This document shows, in pieces, positions 24,493 to 30,587 of a stretch of 31,898 nt of DNA (its first letter is position 1; every line of letters starts with the position of its first letter). The notes beneath the pieces were generated by a model. That model saw only the letters and a program-made list of their open reading frames with translations, had not been told where the DNA came from and ran no database searches. The DNA comes from a virus, in the IMG/VR virus record IMGVR_UViG_3300033153_004969, positions 13,615 through 45,512 of that record. One strand, given 5' to 3'. A program made the position numbers and the translations under genes.

Positions 24493-25164
24493 CTAGATAT
24501 GCATCTTAGACTTGTAGTTGCTGTACTTATATTGGAAAGTGTCGGGTTCTGGTGGATTTGGGGGTGTTTTAGTTTCCCAACACTCGTTGAGCATATCCCA
24601 CTCAGCTAGCACCTCGGCCAACATCTCTGGATTTCTCTCTACTGGAATCTCTTCACGTCTGCCTTCGTTTCTACCAACATAGAACAGTCTTAGTTCGTCA
24701 GCCTCTTGTCCCATTATGTAATCGTAGGCTAGTAGCTGTTTAACATGATGGTCGTAGGGCTTGATGACTCCTCCACCCTCCTTCTTCATGTGACTGTATG
24801 CAAATGAGTTGACTGTCTTTATGTCGTAGAGTATTTTCTTGCCGTCTATCTCTACATAAATATCGTAATGACCTTTGACGTTGTATTCGTCTGAGCTAAC
24901 TGTGTCCTCCATACCCAGAATTTTAACCTTTTCACACTTTTTAGTCTCTTCTTGGATGAGTTCGTGGACTAGTGTGCCCATTTTCATCAACATCTGAGAC
25001 CTAGATAGGTCGTAGTCATCTATAGGGTCGGTAGCCGTGCCCAATCTTCTGTGGTAGGCATCAAATGGCATCCCTATAGACGACACGCGCCAATAGTCCT
25101 TGGGGAGCTGAGAATAAAACTCCTTAGAGATTACTCCGTCTAATTGTTCGCGAAGTGATGGCAT
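24493..25164 (-). CDS. PD-(D/E)XK superfamily (RecB/Cas4-type) nuclease
   Basis: The 223-residue protein carries the RecB-family motifs in order: GTLVHELIQE with His67, VKGHYDIYVEIDG with Asp101, ILYDIKTVNSF with Asp114 and Lys116, and HHVKQLLAYDYIMG with Gln143 and Tyr147 (the QxxxY motif). These are the metal- and DNA-binding residues of RecB/lambda-exonuclease-type enzymes. The four Cys that ligate the iron-sulphur cluster in Cas4/AddB are absent. It likely is a 5'-3' exonuclease of a phage recombination system with the OB-like protein and resolvase downstream. It starts directly after the TM2 gene stop. Confidence 0.8.
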   Translation of the reverse strand: MPSLREQLDGVISKEFYSQLPKDYWRVSSIGMPFDAYHRRLGTATDPIDDYDLSRSQMLMKMGTLVHELIQEETKKCEKVKILGMEDTVSSDEYNVKGHYDIYVEIDGKKILYDIKTVNSFAYSHMKKEGGGVIKPYDHHVKQLLAYDYIMGQEADELRLFYVGRNEGRREEIPVERNPEMLAEVLAEWDMLNECWETKTPPNPPEPDTFQYKYSNYKSKMHI

Positions 25165-25392
25165 TTATTCCTTTGGTGCTTTGTATTCTTCTGCACATTT
25201 AACTGCGTCGATGATTGCCCAGATAACTAACGCTGGGTATAGGATGAAACCTATGCCTATCACCATCGACATATACGATGCGACTGCTCCACCCAAGAAC
25301 AATAGTCCTCGGTTGAATTGCCCGCTATACATCTGTCCCAATCCTGGGATAAGGAAACTCAATATCCCTGCTAGTGTCTTATCTTTCTTCAT
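25165..25392 (-). CDS. TM2-domain membrane protein
   Basis: The 75-residue protein reads AGILSFLIPGLGQMYSGQFN, then RGLLFLGGAVASYMSMVIGI and LVIWAIIDAVKCAEEY. The GLGQMYSGQFNRGLLFL segment followed by a second helix ending in D is the TM2 domain signature, two helices joined by a short polar turn. Its function in bacteria and phages is poorly known. It is placed within a DNA recombination operon, which is unexpected; it could anchor a complex at the membrane. Its stop is adjacent to the nuclease ATG (no gap). Confidence 0.8.
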   Translation of the reverse strand: MKKDKTLAGILSFLIPGLGQMYSGQFNRGLLFLGGAVASYMSMVIGIGFILYPALVIWAIIDAVKCAEEYKAPKE

Positions 25393-25416
25393 AGTTCTCT
25401 TTCTTTAACAATATAT

Positions 25417-25767
25417 TTAACCTACGTCATCAGTACAGGTATCACAGAGAGAATAGCTCTCATCTCCGACCTGTTTGTAGTTATCAGTCTTGTTTCCACA
25501 TCTATCACAGGTTAGTGGTTGGACACGTCTCATCTTGTCGCACTTGTTGCAGACTTCTAGGTTAGCAACATCAGGCATCCATTTATGAGCACAGGCTGTC
25601 TTTTGACACTCTAGGCAGATGAAATACTTCATACCATCACTACCAGCCAGATAATCTAAACCATCAGGAGTAAATTTCTCTTCACAAAACCAACATGGTT
25701 TCTCATTAAGGTCTATACCCTTAGATACTTTCACGAATGATTTGTGGAACTCTGTTGCATAATCCAT
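25417..25767 (-). CDS. Multi-zinc-ribbon protein
   Basis: The 116-residue protein contains five CxxC knuckles: CWFC, CLEC (then CAHKW), CNKC, CDRC and CDTC, so at least two zinc ribbons are likely. The first 20 residues (DYATEFHKSFVKVSKGIDLN) are helical. It is the first gene of the minus-strand block and is preceded by a strong AAAGGAGAC site and a sigma70-like promoter (25797-25825). Zinc-ribbon proteins in this position are often DNA-binding or transcription accessory proteins. No specific family is known. Confidence 0.7.
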   Translation of the reverse strand: MDYATEFHKSFVKVSKGIDLNEKPCWFCEEKFTPDGLDYLAGSDGMKYFICLECQKTACAHKWMPDVANLEVCNKCDKMRRVQPLTCDRCGNKTDNYKQVGDESYSLCDTCTDDVG

Positions 25768-25796
25768 GATGTCTCCTTTCTTTATTAGCTAATTAG

Positions 25797-25825
25797 AAGG
25801 TATCATACATGTATTAAAAAAGCAA
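25797..25825 (-). promoter_or_regulatory. Minus-strand promoter with ATACATGTAT spacer palindrome
   Basis: On the minus strand TTGCTT (25820-25825) is 17 bases from TACCTT (25797-25802) with a TGA extended -10. The perfect palindrome ATACATGTAT lies in the spacer at 25805-25814. AAAAGGG precedes the -35. The promoter at 31404-31432 has the same plan and a TACATGTA core. Confidence 0.5.
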
Positions 25826-25842
25826 CCCTTTTCTAGTATAAT
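25814..25842 (+). promoter_or_regulatory. Divergent plus-strand promoter TTAAAA-N17-TATAAT
   Basis: TTAAAA at 25814-25819 (4/6) and TATAAT at 25837-25842 are 17 bases apart. The -35 abuts the minus-strand -35 (25820-25825), so the two promoters are back to back and likely to compete or be co-regulated. The leader downstream matches that of the basic protein gene at 21883. Confidence 0.5.
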
Positions 25843-25880
25843 GAGGGGGATATATTAAGAATAATGTGGAGGTACCAACA

Positions 25881-26048
25881 ATGGGAACCATGACACCAAT
25901 GACCACGAAGAATTTTAACCAGAGAGGTAACCCAATGGCAGAAGAAATTATTGAGGAGACTACCGAGGAAACTCCAGAAGAGGAAACTGTTGAGACTGAG
26001 AGTGACGACACTCCACTTGACGAAGAAGAAGAGACTGAGGTAGAATAG
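25881..26048 (+). CDS. Small highly acidic protein
   Basis: GGAGG at 25868-25872 places the start at ATG 25881 (55 residues); a GTG at 25866 is upstream but overlaps the ribosome site. After a Met/Thr-rich lead (MGTMTPMTTKNFNQRG) the rest is nearly all Glu, Thr and Asp (MAEEIIEETTEETPEEETVE). It is expected to be disordered and strongly negative. Its leader is the same class as that of the very basic protein at 21883, which suggests a possible partner or counter-ion pair. A host-target mimic of DNA is another option; no family is known. Confidence 0.6.
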   Translation: MGTMTPMTTKNFNQRGNPMAEEIIEETTEETPEEETVETESDDTPLDEEEETEVE

Positions 26049-26069
26049 TCTTACCCCCAAAACGCAGAG

Positions 26070-26094
26070 ACCCATTTGACAAGAATGGGTTTTT
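26070..26094 (+). terminator. Rho-independent terminator
   Basis: ACCCATT at 26070-26076 pairs perfectly with AATGGGT at 26084-26090 around TGACAAG, followed by TTTT to 26094. It ends the acidic-peptide transcript just before the replication leader. Confidence 0.85.
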
Positions 26095-26146
26095 GCTATA
26101 TGTTGCATGTGTTAATATGAGAGTATGAGAAATATAAAGGCATACA

Positions 26147-26216
26147 GTTCGTTAGCGAACAGCCCGACAGAAGTGTCGCCTACCTTTAGGCATCTCAGCA
26201 TTTGTGTTGGGCTTTT
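26147..26216 (+). promoter_or_regulatory. Structured RNA leader before replication initiator gene
   Basis: Three perfect local hairpins stand in a row: GTTCG 26147-26151 with CGAAC 26156-26160; CGACA 26165-26169 with TGTCG 26174-26178; GCCTA 26178-26182 with TAGGC 26187-26191 (base 26178 is shared, so coaxial or exclusive). A long-range alternative, AGCCCGACA 26161-26169 with TGTTGGGCT 26205-26213 and TTT after it, excludes the second hairpin and resembles an intrinsic terminator. Its end is 18 bases before ATG 26231. It may be an attenuator, riboswitch-like element or RNA used in replication control. No known family was recognised. Confidence 0.5.
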
Positions 26217-26230
26217 CGGCAAGGAGCATT

Positions 26231-26734
26231 ATGGCTAGGCCAAAGTTAGAGAATGGATATGTTAGATTAAGCAACGAATTGTTGTCGGCAATCGTTGTTG
26301 CAAAGCTAAGTGGAACGGAATACCAAATACTTTTTGGTGTTATTCGTAAAACTTATGGGTGGAATAAGAAGTCCGACTGGATAAGCTACTCCCAGCTTGA
26401 AGAAATCACTGGAAGGACACGAAGGGCAATAGCAAAGTCCCTTAGTAAACTAGTGAACAAAAGTATACTAGTCAAAGAACCCAATAGTGGGAAAAAGAAC
26501 CTCCTGAAGCTAAATAAAAATTGGGAGGAGTGGAAAGAACTAGGGAACAAAAATGCACTAGTGAACAAAAAGGTACTTACTAGGGAACTTTTGGTGTCTC
26601 AACTAGGGAACAAACGGACCACCACAATAAACACCAATACAAAATACACTAAACAAAAGGGAAATCAAGATTTCGGGGAAGCAGACCCATTAGCAAGATA
26701 CCCATTAAATGGAGATGGTAATGCAGGGGTTTAA
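26231..26734 (+). CDS. Replication protein O-type initiator
   Basis: AAGGAG at 26221-26226 sets the start at 26231 (167 residues); the frame upstream lies in the structured leader. The protein reads VRLSNELLSAIVVAKLSGTE, ILFGVIRKTYGWNKKSDWIS, YSQLEEITGRTRRAIAKSLS and LVNKSILVKEPN, which I recognise as the winged-helix N-terminal domain of phage replication protein O. In lambda, O binds origin iterons through this domain and recruits helicase through its C-terminus. Here the C-terminal half is short, low-complexity and rich in N, K and T, so helicase recruitment may be by another protein. It overlaps the HNH gene by 14 bases. Confidence 0.8.
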   Translation: MARPKLENGYVRLSNELLSAIVVAKLSGTEYQILFGVIRKTYGWNKKSDWISYSQLEEITGRTRRAIAKSLSKLVNKSILVKEPNSGKKNLLKLNKNWEEWKELGNKNALVNKKVLTRELLVSQLGNKRTTTINTNTKYTKQKGNQDFGEADPLARYPLNGDGNAGV

Positions 26735-27140
26735 CGGGGTGGGTACACCAGGCCCAGTTAGTGTTACTCGGGTAGATGGTAGCGAGTATGTGACTGAGGA
26801 TGAGAAGGATATATGGCGTGACCACTATCCAAAGTATTCCGACTATCTAAAAAGTGAACACTGGGCAAACATTAAGAAGAGATATAGGAAATCTAAAGCA
26901 CCAAAAGAGTGTGTGGTGTGTGGAAATAAAAAGTATCAACTCCACCATCGGACATATAAGCGTATAGGTCACGAACATCTTGGAGATTTTGTGGCTCTAT
27001 GTGGCAGGTGTCATCACGCTCTTCATAGACAACATAAGTATATGGATGAGTCATTGTGGCATTTCACCAATCAGTTTATTAAATTAAAAACGAAGCCCAA
27101 GAGATACCAGAAACGAAAAAGAAAGAAGAAAAGAAAATGA
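26721..27140 (+). CDS. HNH endonuclease
   Basis: The start at 26721 is chosen because GGAG at 26711-26714 is spaced for it; ATGs at 26709 and 26715 have no site. The 139-residue protein has the zinc-bound HNH core: CVVCGNKKYQLHHRTYKRIG, HEHLGDFVALCGRCHHALHR, that is CxxC, HH and CxxCH, with the metal-binding His. A very basic tail (KTKPKRYQKRKRKKKRK) should bind DNA. Such enzymes in phages are homing nucleases or packaging helpers. It sits between the initiator and tiny ORFs, and could be free-standing homing. Confidence 0.8.
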   Translation: MQGFNGVGTPGPVSVTRVDGSEYVTEDEKDIWRDHYPKYSDYLKSEHWANIKKRYRKSKAPKECVVCGNKKYQLHHRTYKRIGHEHLGDFVALCGRCHHALHRQHKYMDESLWHFTNQFIKLKTKPKRYQKRKRKKKRK

Positions 27141-27217
27141 TAATGTTCACTATAGGAATCATTACAGGTATAGCAATAACTCTGGGAGTAATACTAATTT
27201 ATATTGGGAGGAAATAA
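27137..27217 (+). CDS. 26-residue single-TM peptide
   Basis: ATGA at 27137-27140 joins it to the HNH gene. The peptide is a single hydrophobic helix (MIMFTIGIITGIAITLGVIL) with a GRK end. Its stop is within the ribosome site of the next ORF. Small phage membrane peptides of this type are common; function unknown. Confidence 0.55.
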   Translation: MIMFTIGIITGIAITLGVILIYIGRK

Positions 27218-27218
27218 G

Positions 27219-27332
27219 ATGAAGAACTATGAGTTAATTATGATGTTGCTAAGACTGGTGTCGGCACGAAAGATAAACCCTAAACAGGTGAATTGGTATA
27301 ACCTTGACCCCAAATTGTTTAACAAACATTAA
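27219..27332 (+). CDS. 37-residue small protein
   Basis: GGGAGG at 27206-27211 is well spaced to ATG 27219. The product (starting MKNYELIMMLLRLVSARKIN, ending DPKLFNKH) is helical and basic. Codon use and spacing fit the operon. No family is recognised. Confidence 0.55.
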   Translation: MKNYELIMMLLRLVSARKINPKQVNWYNLDPKLFNKH

Positions 27333-27373
27333 ACCCCTCTGCGACCATTAAATAAACATAAGGAGACTAAGAG

Positions 27374-27625
27374 ATAGACGTTGATAAAGAATATCGGGGA
27401 AAACTTAAAACCATTGGAGCATGGTTAATTTCTGGCAAAGACCATAAAGGCAACCAATTCAACTATGACGACTGGCGAAAATACAAGAACAAGCTAAATC
27501 TGATATACAATGGTACTGAAGAAATAACAGTAGCCCAAATAAATCAGGTGTTCAATGCCCCGAGTAATCAAATTAAAAGAAGCTTCCAAAATATCAAGGC
27601 TCCTAGCCGAAGGCAAGAGCGTTAG
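27374..27625 (+). CDS. Hypothetical protein, probable ATA start
   Basis: The frame 27371-27625 between a TAA and its TAG contains no ATG, GTG or TTG near its start. AAGGAGA at 27359-27365 is a strong ribosome site and points to ATA at 27374. The 83-residue product (beginning MDVDKEYRGKLKTIGAWLIS, then GKDHKGNQFNYDDWRKYKNK) looks like an ordered protein and not random sequence. It overlaps the next gene by 71 bases. No family is recognised. A conventional late GTG near 27549 would leave almost nothing. Confidence 0.5.
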   Translation: MDVDKEYRGKLKTIGAWLISGKDHKGNQFNYDDWRKYKNKLNLIYNGTEEITVAQINQVFNAPSNQIKRSFQNIKAPSRRQER

Positions 27626-27944
27626 AAAAGTTGCCGAGATAGTTAAAAGAAGCCCGAATGCTGTTCAGGCTGTTAAAACTAATTACCCTGAGCTAGTTGA
27701 TAACGCTAAAGAGAAATACAAAATCAAGATAGTAGAAGAATTACAACCCTCCATAGATACTGTGGTGGAGCTTAGAGATGGAGCTAAAAATGAGGGTGTT
27801 AGATTACAATCTGCGAAAACTCTCATAGATGAGGCTAAAGACATAGTAAATCCTGCCATGACTAACAAAATCTCTATGGTGTTCAACATCACAGATAAAC
27901 CTAAGATAATTAGAGAAGTCATACAATCAGAAGAAGCCGAATAG
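27555..27944 (+). CDS. HTH protein resembling terminase small subunit
   Basis: The 129-residue protein has an N-terminal HTH (ASKISRLLAEGKSVRKVAEI then VKRSPNAVQAVKTNYPELV), a helical middle and VVELRDGAKNEGVRLQSAKT followed by LIDEAKDIVNPAMT. The last segment is typical of phage terminase small subunits and related HTH proteins, which bind the packaging site through the HTH. The large subunit would normally follow, but the next genes are on the other strand, so the call is open; a transcription regulator is the alternative. It is the last gene of this plus-strand block and no strong terminator follows. Confidence 0.45.
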   Translation: MPRVIKLKEASKISRLLAEGKSVRKVAEIVKRSPNAVQAVKTNYPELVDNAKEKYKIKIVEELQPSIDTVVELRDGAKNEGVRLQSAKTLIDEAKDIVNPAMTNKISMVFNITDKPKIIREVIQSEEAE

Positions 27945-28015
27945 GCGATAACATACCAACTAGTTCACTTTAAACAGCCCCCTAGCGTTACGCTCTATTC
28001 AGCATTCCCCCATAT

Positions 28016-28312
28016 CTAAATCTGTTCTAACAGGCAGTCTATACATACCCCTGTGGTATTGCAACCACCTTCATTTTTAGCTACTATAACTCTAGGACAG
28101 TTGGCATATATATTGTCATAGTGTGAGCCATCAGACCTTTTATTCCTAACAATATATTTCTCCCCAAGATGTGGGCAGTTTACTCTTTCGGCACAATAAA
28201 TGGGTGTATCTGTTAGTAGTTCTAACTCGTTTTCTTCCCACAATCCACCACGCTTTAGAGTTGTGATTGTTTTGGGTTCATCCTTAAAGTCTTTCTTTTT
28301 TATTATTTTCAT
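28016..28312 (-). CDS. Cysteine-rich small protein
   Basis: The 98-residue protein starts with a basic stretch (MKIIKKKDFKDEPK). It then has YCAERVNCPHLGEKY, NCPRVIV, GCNTTGVCIDCLLEQI: six Cys in three groups that could hold zinc. Its start overlaps the lysozyme-like gene stop by four bases (28309-28312), so they are co-translated. No family is recognised. The convergent stop at 27944 lies 71 bases away with only a weak dyad between. Confidence 0.6.
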   Translation of the reverse strand: MKIIKKKDFKDEPKTITTLKRGGLWEENELELLTDTPIYCAERVNCPHLGEKYIVRNKRSDGSHYDNIYANCPRVIVAKNEGGCNTTGVCIDCLLEQI

Positions 28313-28803
28313 ATCATCCTTATTCCTTTAGTGCTATGTCCATAGAAGGTAACATTTCCCGCATACAGTTGGTATGTTCTATCTATATTCCATTTCCAGT
28401 CATTCCAAAACTTTGTGTCGCTAACTATTTGTGGGTGAAAGTAGCTATTTATTCCAAATCCCATATCAACACCAACAGTATTAGCCGAGCTGTCATGTAT
28501 GCGGTCATGTGTCCACAACCCATTTTCACCATTTAATGTGTAGATGAAATCAATATCGTAGTGGCTTATTTCCCACGCGTACTTAATCTTTTCATTTTGG
28601 GCATCACTTCCATTTAATAGGACTGGAAAACTACGCCAATCACCATATCTCTCAGTAGAGCTGACATCTAGTACTACTTGACTGTCTATCGTGGCTTGTA
28701 GAGCCTCTGAGTGCGTCATAATAGGCGCTGAGAGGGTTATAACTGCCACTATTACCATAAACAACAGAAACATTGCCGAAATGAATGATTTAAACAATCT
28801 CAT
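28309..28803 (-). CDS. Secreted lysozyme / lytic transglycosylase-like protein
   Basis: An N-terminal hydrophobic segment (SFISAMFLLFMVIVAVITLS) acts as signal or anchor; the rest should be outside the membrane. The domain has YAWEISHYDIDFIYTLNGEN, GLWTHDRIHDSSANTVGVDM, GFGINSYFHPQIV and WKWNIDRTYQLYAGNVTFYG. This is the lysozyme-like pattern: a Glu in 'NGENGLW', then a D-GFGIN strand and an aromatic W-N-D-R-Y end, as in soluble transglycosylase relatives that cleave peptidoglycan. The Glu is in a shifted context, so activity is not assured. It is on the early-type minus strand, not with the lysis genes. Confidence 0.55.
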   Translation of the reverse strand: MRLFKSFISAMFLLFMVIVAVITLSAPIMTHSEALQATIDSQVVLDVSSTERYGDWRSFPVLLNGSDAQNEKIKYAWEISHYDIDFIYTLNGENGLWTHDRIHDSSANTVGVDMGFGINSYFHPQIVSDTKFWNDWKWNIDRTYQLYAGNVTFYGHSTKGIRMI

Positions 28804-29005
28804 AATTTGGGTTTACTGAATATGTTGGTACACTCGTTTTGTGAAATGTGATAAACATAACCACATCACCAGTATCGTCATTGACCAGAGAGTATTTAAA
28901 ACCCCTGCCAACTTTTTCTAAATGGCTACCAGAGATATTGACTCCATGCTCTTTACCAAAATCAGTTAGATGAAACAGCGCCATATTTGCTAGTATTTCT
29001 TTCAT
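28790..29005 (-). CDS. Hypothetical small protein
   Basis: The 71-residue protein (MKEILANMALFHLTDFGKEH, then SLVNDDTGDVVMFITFHKTS) looks alpha/beta with no Cys or membrane segment. Its start has the ribosome-site sequence GGAGTTTAGTTATGAA, identical to that of the gene at 29196. It overlaps the lysozyme-like gene by 14 bases. No family is recognised. Confidence 0.6.
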   Translation of the reverse strand: MKEILANMALFHLTDFGKEHGVNISGSHLEKVGRGFKYSLVNDDTGDVVMFITFHKTSVPTYSVNPNYEIV

Positions 29006-29016
29006 AACTAAACTCC

Positions 29017-29196
29017 TTATTTAGTGTTTTTAGCATTGTCATATATAAAGTCAGCGACTTTCGTATAACTGTCCAATAGCTCTTGCTTGACTTGCGTATC
29101 TTCTGTTGTTGTGTCTGCTTCAGCGTCCAATACATTTAGACACTCCATAAGCTCATCTAACTCACTTCCCGCTTCTATTTCCATTTCGTTGTTCAT
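29017..29196 (-). CDS. Acidic 59-residue protein
   Basis: The ORF begins at 29196 on the minus strand with GGGAGTTTAGTTATGAAC, the same leader as the next gene. The product is acidic and helical (MNNEMEIEAGSELDELMECL; TTTEDTQVKQELLDSYTKVA). It fits exactly between its neighbours. Such acidic small early proteins are often host-protein binders; no evidence selects a target. Confidence 0.6.
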   Translation of the reverse strand: MNNEMEIEAGSELDELMECLNVLDAEADTTTEDTQVKQELLDSYTKVADFIYDNAKNTK

Positions 29197-29198
29197 AA

Positions 29199-29414
29199 CT
29201 AAACTCCCATATTATTATTTATATAATTCTCAAAGTCGCTACTAATTATCTTAGCTTGATACATCTTGATAGGGCGTAGAAACCTATTACTACTGGTATA
29301 CATATCTATTCTGTAATGCTTAAACCCTAAACGCTTTAAATTCTTTAGAAACAATTGATGTTTAGCTCTTTCAAACCAATCTCTATTGTCCATATCTCTA
29401 TTATTTGGTTTCAT
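29199..29414 (-). CDS. Basic, aromatic small protein
   Basis: The 71-residue protein ([40 protein letters not shown]) is basic and aromatic with a probable helix and beta pair. It overlaps the sigma-like gene stop region by 14 bases. A weak ribosome site (ACAAG) suggests coupling. No family is recognised. Confidence 0.55.
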   Translation of the reverse strand: MKPNNRDMDNRDWFERAKHQLFLKNLKRLGFKHYRIDMYTSSNRFLRPIKMYQAKIISSDFENYINNNMGV

Positions 29415-29613
29415 CTTGTAGCCCTTTCAATGTAAATGCTCCGACCTTTATTAACCCTTTTTGTTCAATCTGTCTTATTCTTGCTCTGGTTACTCCAAAC
29501 CTTTTGCCTACTTCCTCTAATGTCTGGGGCGGTTTACCTGCTAGTCCCCACCTCATAGACAGTATTGTGGATTCTCTGGGCGTAAGGTATTCAAACTCTT
29601 TGAAGTTTTTCAT
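29401..29613 (-). CDS. Stand-alone sigma70 region 4-like protein
   Basis: The 70-residue protein is one sigma70 region 4 domain: [20 protein letters not shown] then [24 protein letters not shown], with HTH at about 31-53. Region 4 of primary sigma factors binds the -35 element and the beta-flap. Regions 2 and 3 are absent, so it cannot be a full sigma factor by itself. It might work with host polymerase or as a decoy for the flap or -35. It starts in the leader class ending AAGACAATG. A shared early-gene position fits a regulatory role. Confidence 0.85.
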   Translation of the reverse strand: MKNFKEFEYLTPRESTILSMRWGLAGKPPQTLEEVGKRFGVTRARIRQIEQKGLIKVGAFTLKGLQDETK

Positions 29614-29617
29614 TGTC

Positions 29618-29794
29618 TTATTCTTTATCTGGTTTACAAGCGTGGTTTAACTCACCACAATTATCACAAACTTGCTCTATGACTATTTGTTCTCTCTCAT
29701 CAAACTCACCATAGCCACTTGCGTCTAACCACTCAACAGCTTCCTTCTCTGTCTTAAACTCGCCTAAACTCTTTTTTACAAATACTTTATACAT
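29618..29794 (-). CDS. Small protein with CDNC zinc-binding-like end
   Basis: The start is placed at ATG 29794 ([20 protein letters not shown]), with AAAGG ten bases upstream; an earlier ATG at 29809 would sit inside the shared leader. The 58-residue protein has an N-terminal strand/helix pair ([20 protein letters not shown]) and a C-terminal [15 protein letters not shown] with three Cys and a His. It may bind zinc. No family is known. Confidence 0.6.
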   Translation of the reverse strand: MYKVFVKKSLGEFKTEKEAVEWLDASGYGEFDEREQIVIEQVCDNCGELNHACKPDKE

Positions 29795-29824
29795 TGTCTT
29801 GCCTTTCATTATTTATATAGGTAT

Positions 29825-29892
29825 TGAGAGCTTACTAGCTGTTTATTATTGCGACCTATCAGGTCAAGCATTATTCAGGTGTTCAGCTCTCA
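29825..29892. repeat. Inverted repeat enclosing a hairpin, between minus-strand genes
   Basis: TGAGAGCT at 29825-29832 is the exact inverse complement of AGCTCTCA at 29885-29892. Inside, GACCT 29853-29857 pairs with AGGTC 29861-29865. In RNA this could make a 68-base stem-loop in the 110-base gap between genes ending at 29905 and starting at 29794. No T run follows, so a simple terminator is unlikely. Confidence 0.5.
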
Positions 29893-29904
29893 TTTGTATT
29901 TAGA

Positions 29905-30216
29905 TTAGTGTACCCATGTCTTACTACAATTATCGCCACTCTCGTTTATGTACTCTCTTATATATGGCTTGTTATCTGTCTTGCTTCCTGATATGACTTC
30001 ATACACTCTGCTAAAGTCTGCGAAACTTCGTGCTGTTTTCTTTTCAATCAAAAGCTCTTTTCCGTCATATTTCTGTATTGTGAATACCCTGTAATAGTTT
30101 TGACCGCCTGTAAAACCATTGTCATGACCTATCACAACAGAATTGTCTTTACTCTGTCTTGCTAACATATAACCCATTAAAAGATATATGTATTTGTCGC
30201 CTTTGTATTCTTTCAT
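29905..30216 (-). CDS. Hypothetical protein
   Basis: The 103-residue protein (KYIYLLMGYMLARQSKDNS, VVIGHDNGFTGGQNYYRVFT, then SFADFSRVYEVISGSKTDN) is probably alpha/beta. It is preceded by AAGGGCAAGAC, close to the ATG, and by a TTGACT/TAGTAT promoter at 30251-30279, giving a leader of about 30 bases. No family is recognised. Confidence 0.6.
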   Translation of the reverse strand: MKEYKGDKYIYLLMGYMLARQSKDNSVVIGHDNGFTGGQNYYRVFTIQKYDGKELLIEKKTARSFADFSRVYEVISGSKTDNKPYIREYINESGDNCSKTWVH

Positions 30217-30250
30217 GTCTTGCCCTTCTTTTAATTGCTTACCTGTTTAT

Positions 30251-30279
30251 ATACTACATGTTCTAATTAAATTAGTCAA
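30251..30279 (-). promoter_or_regulatory. Minus-strand promoter TTGACT-N17-TAGTAT
   Basis: On the minus strand TTGACT (30274-30279) is 17 bases from TAGTAT (30251-30256). ACATGTA overlaps the end of the spacer and the first bases of the -10. It lies in the gap between genes at 30285 and 30216. It shares TTGACT and the ACATGTA core with the promoter at 31404-31432. Confidence 0.55.
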
Positions 30280-30284
30280 TGGTT

Positions 30285-30473
30285 TTATTTGCTAAAACTT
30301 GCTTTTACTTGTGCATTGTCTAAATAGTTATGTTTTGCCATAAAACTATTTTTAGCGTCTTTACAGGTCTTATAGCTATTTGTGCTCGTTTCATAGGTAT
30401 AATAGCCGTTCAAGTCTTTTAAAAATAGGTCTATTTTCTTATGTTTGCCACCATTTATTGCCATATTGTCCAT
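30285..30473 (-). CDS. Hypothetical basic small protein
   Basis: GGGAGATAAAGAC precedes the ATG at 30473. The 62-residue product (DNMAINGGKHKKIDLFLKDL, then YTYETSTNSYKTCKDAKNSF) is basic and polar. An internal Met at residue 4 could also start. No family is recognised. Confidence 0.55.
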   Translation of the reverse strand: MDNMAINGGKHKKIDLFLKDLNGYYTYETSTNSYKTCKDAKNSFMAKHNYLDNAQVKASFSK

Positions 30474-30556
30474 GTCTTTATCTCCCTATTTATCTTATAT
30501 ACTGCTCTCTACTAACTAAGCACAAAACATTTAATTTAATTTATATGGCGCTCACA

Positions 30557-30585
30557 ACCAGATAGTATATGAACGCCTATCTGGT
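30557..30585. repeat. 9-bp perfect inverted repeat after a minus-strand gene
   Basis: ACCAGATAG 30557-30565 is the exact inverse complement of CTATCTGGT 30577-30585, with an 11-base loop. It begins two bases after the stop of the gene at 30588 on the minus strand. No U run follows, so it may be an RNA-processing or stability hairpin or an operator. Confidence 0.6.
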
Positions 30586-30587
30586 AT

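Noticed and set aside
26141-26216. tRNA-like appearance of the leader hairpins
   Set aside because: The GTTCG...CGAAC hairpin suggested a T arm, but there is no acceptor stem, anticodon arm or correct spacing.
27984-27994. AGCG-TTA-CGCT dyad between convergent genes at 27944 and 28016
   Set aside because: Four base pairs and no T run are too weak to be called a terminator.
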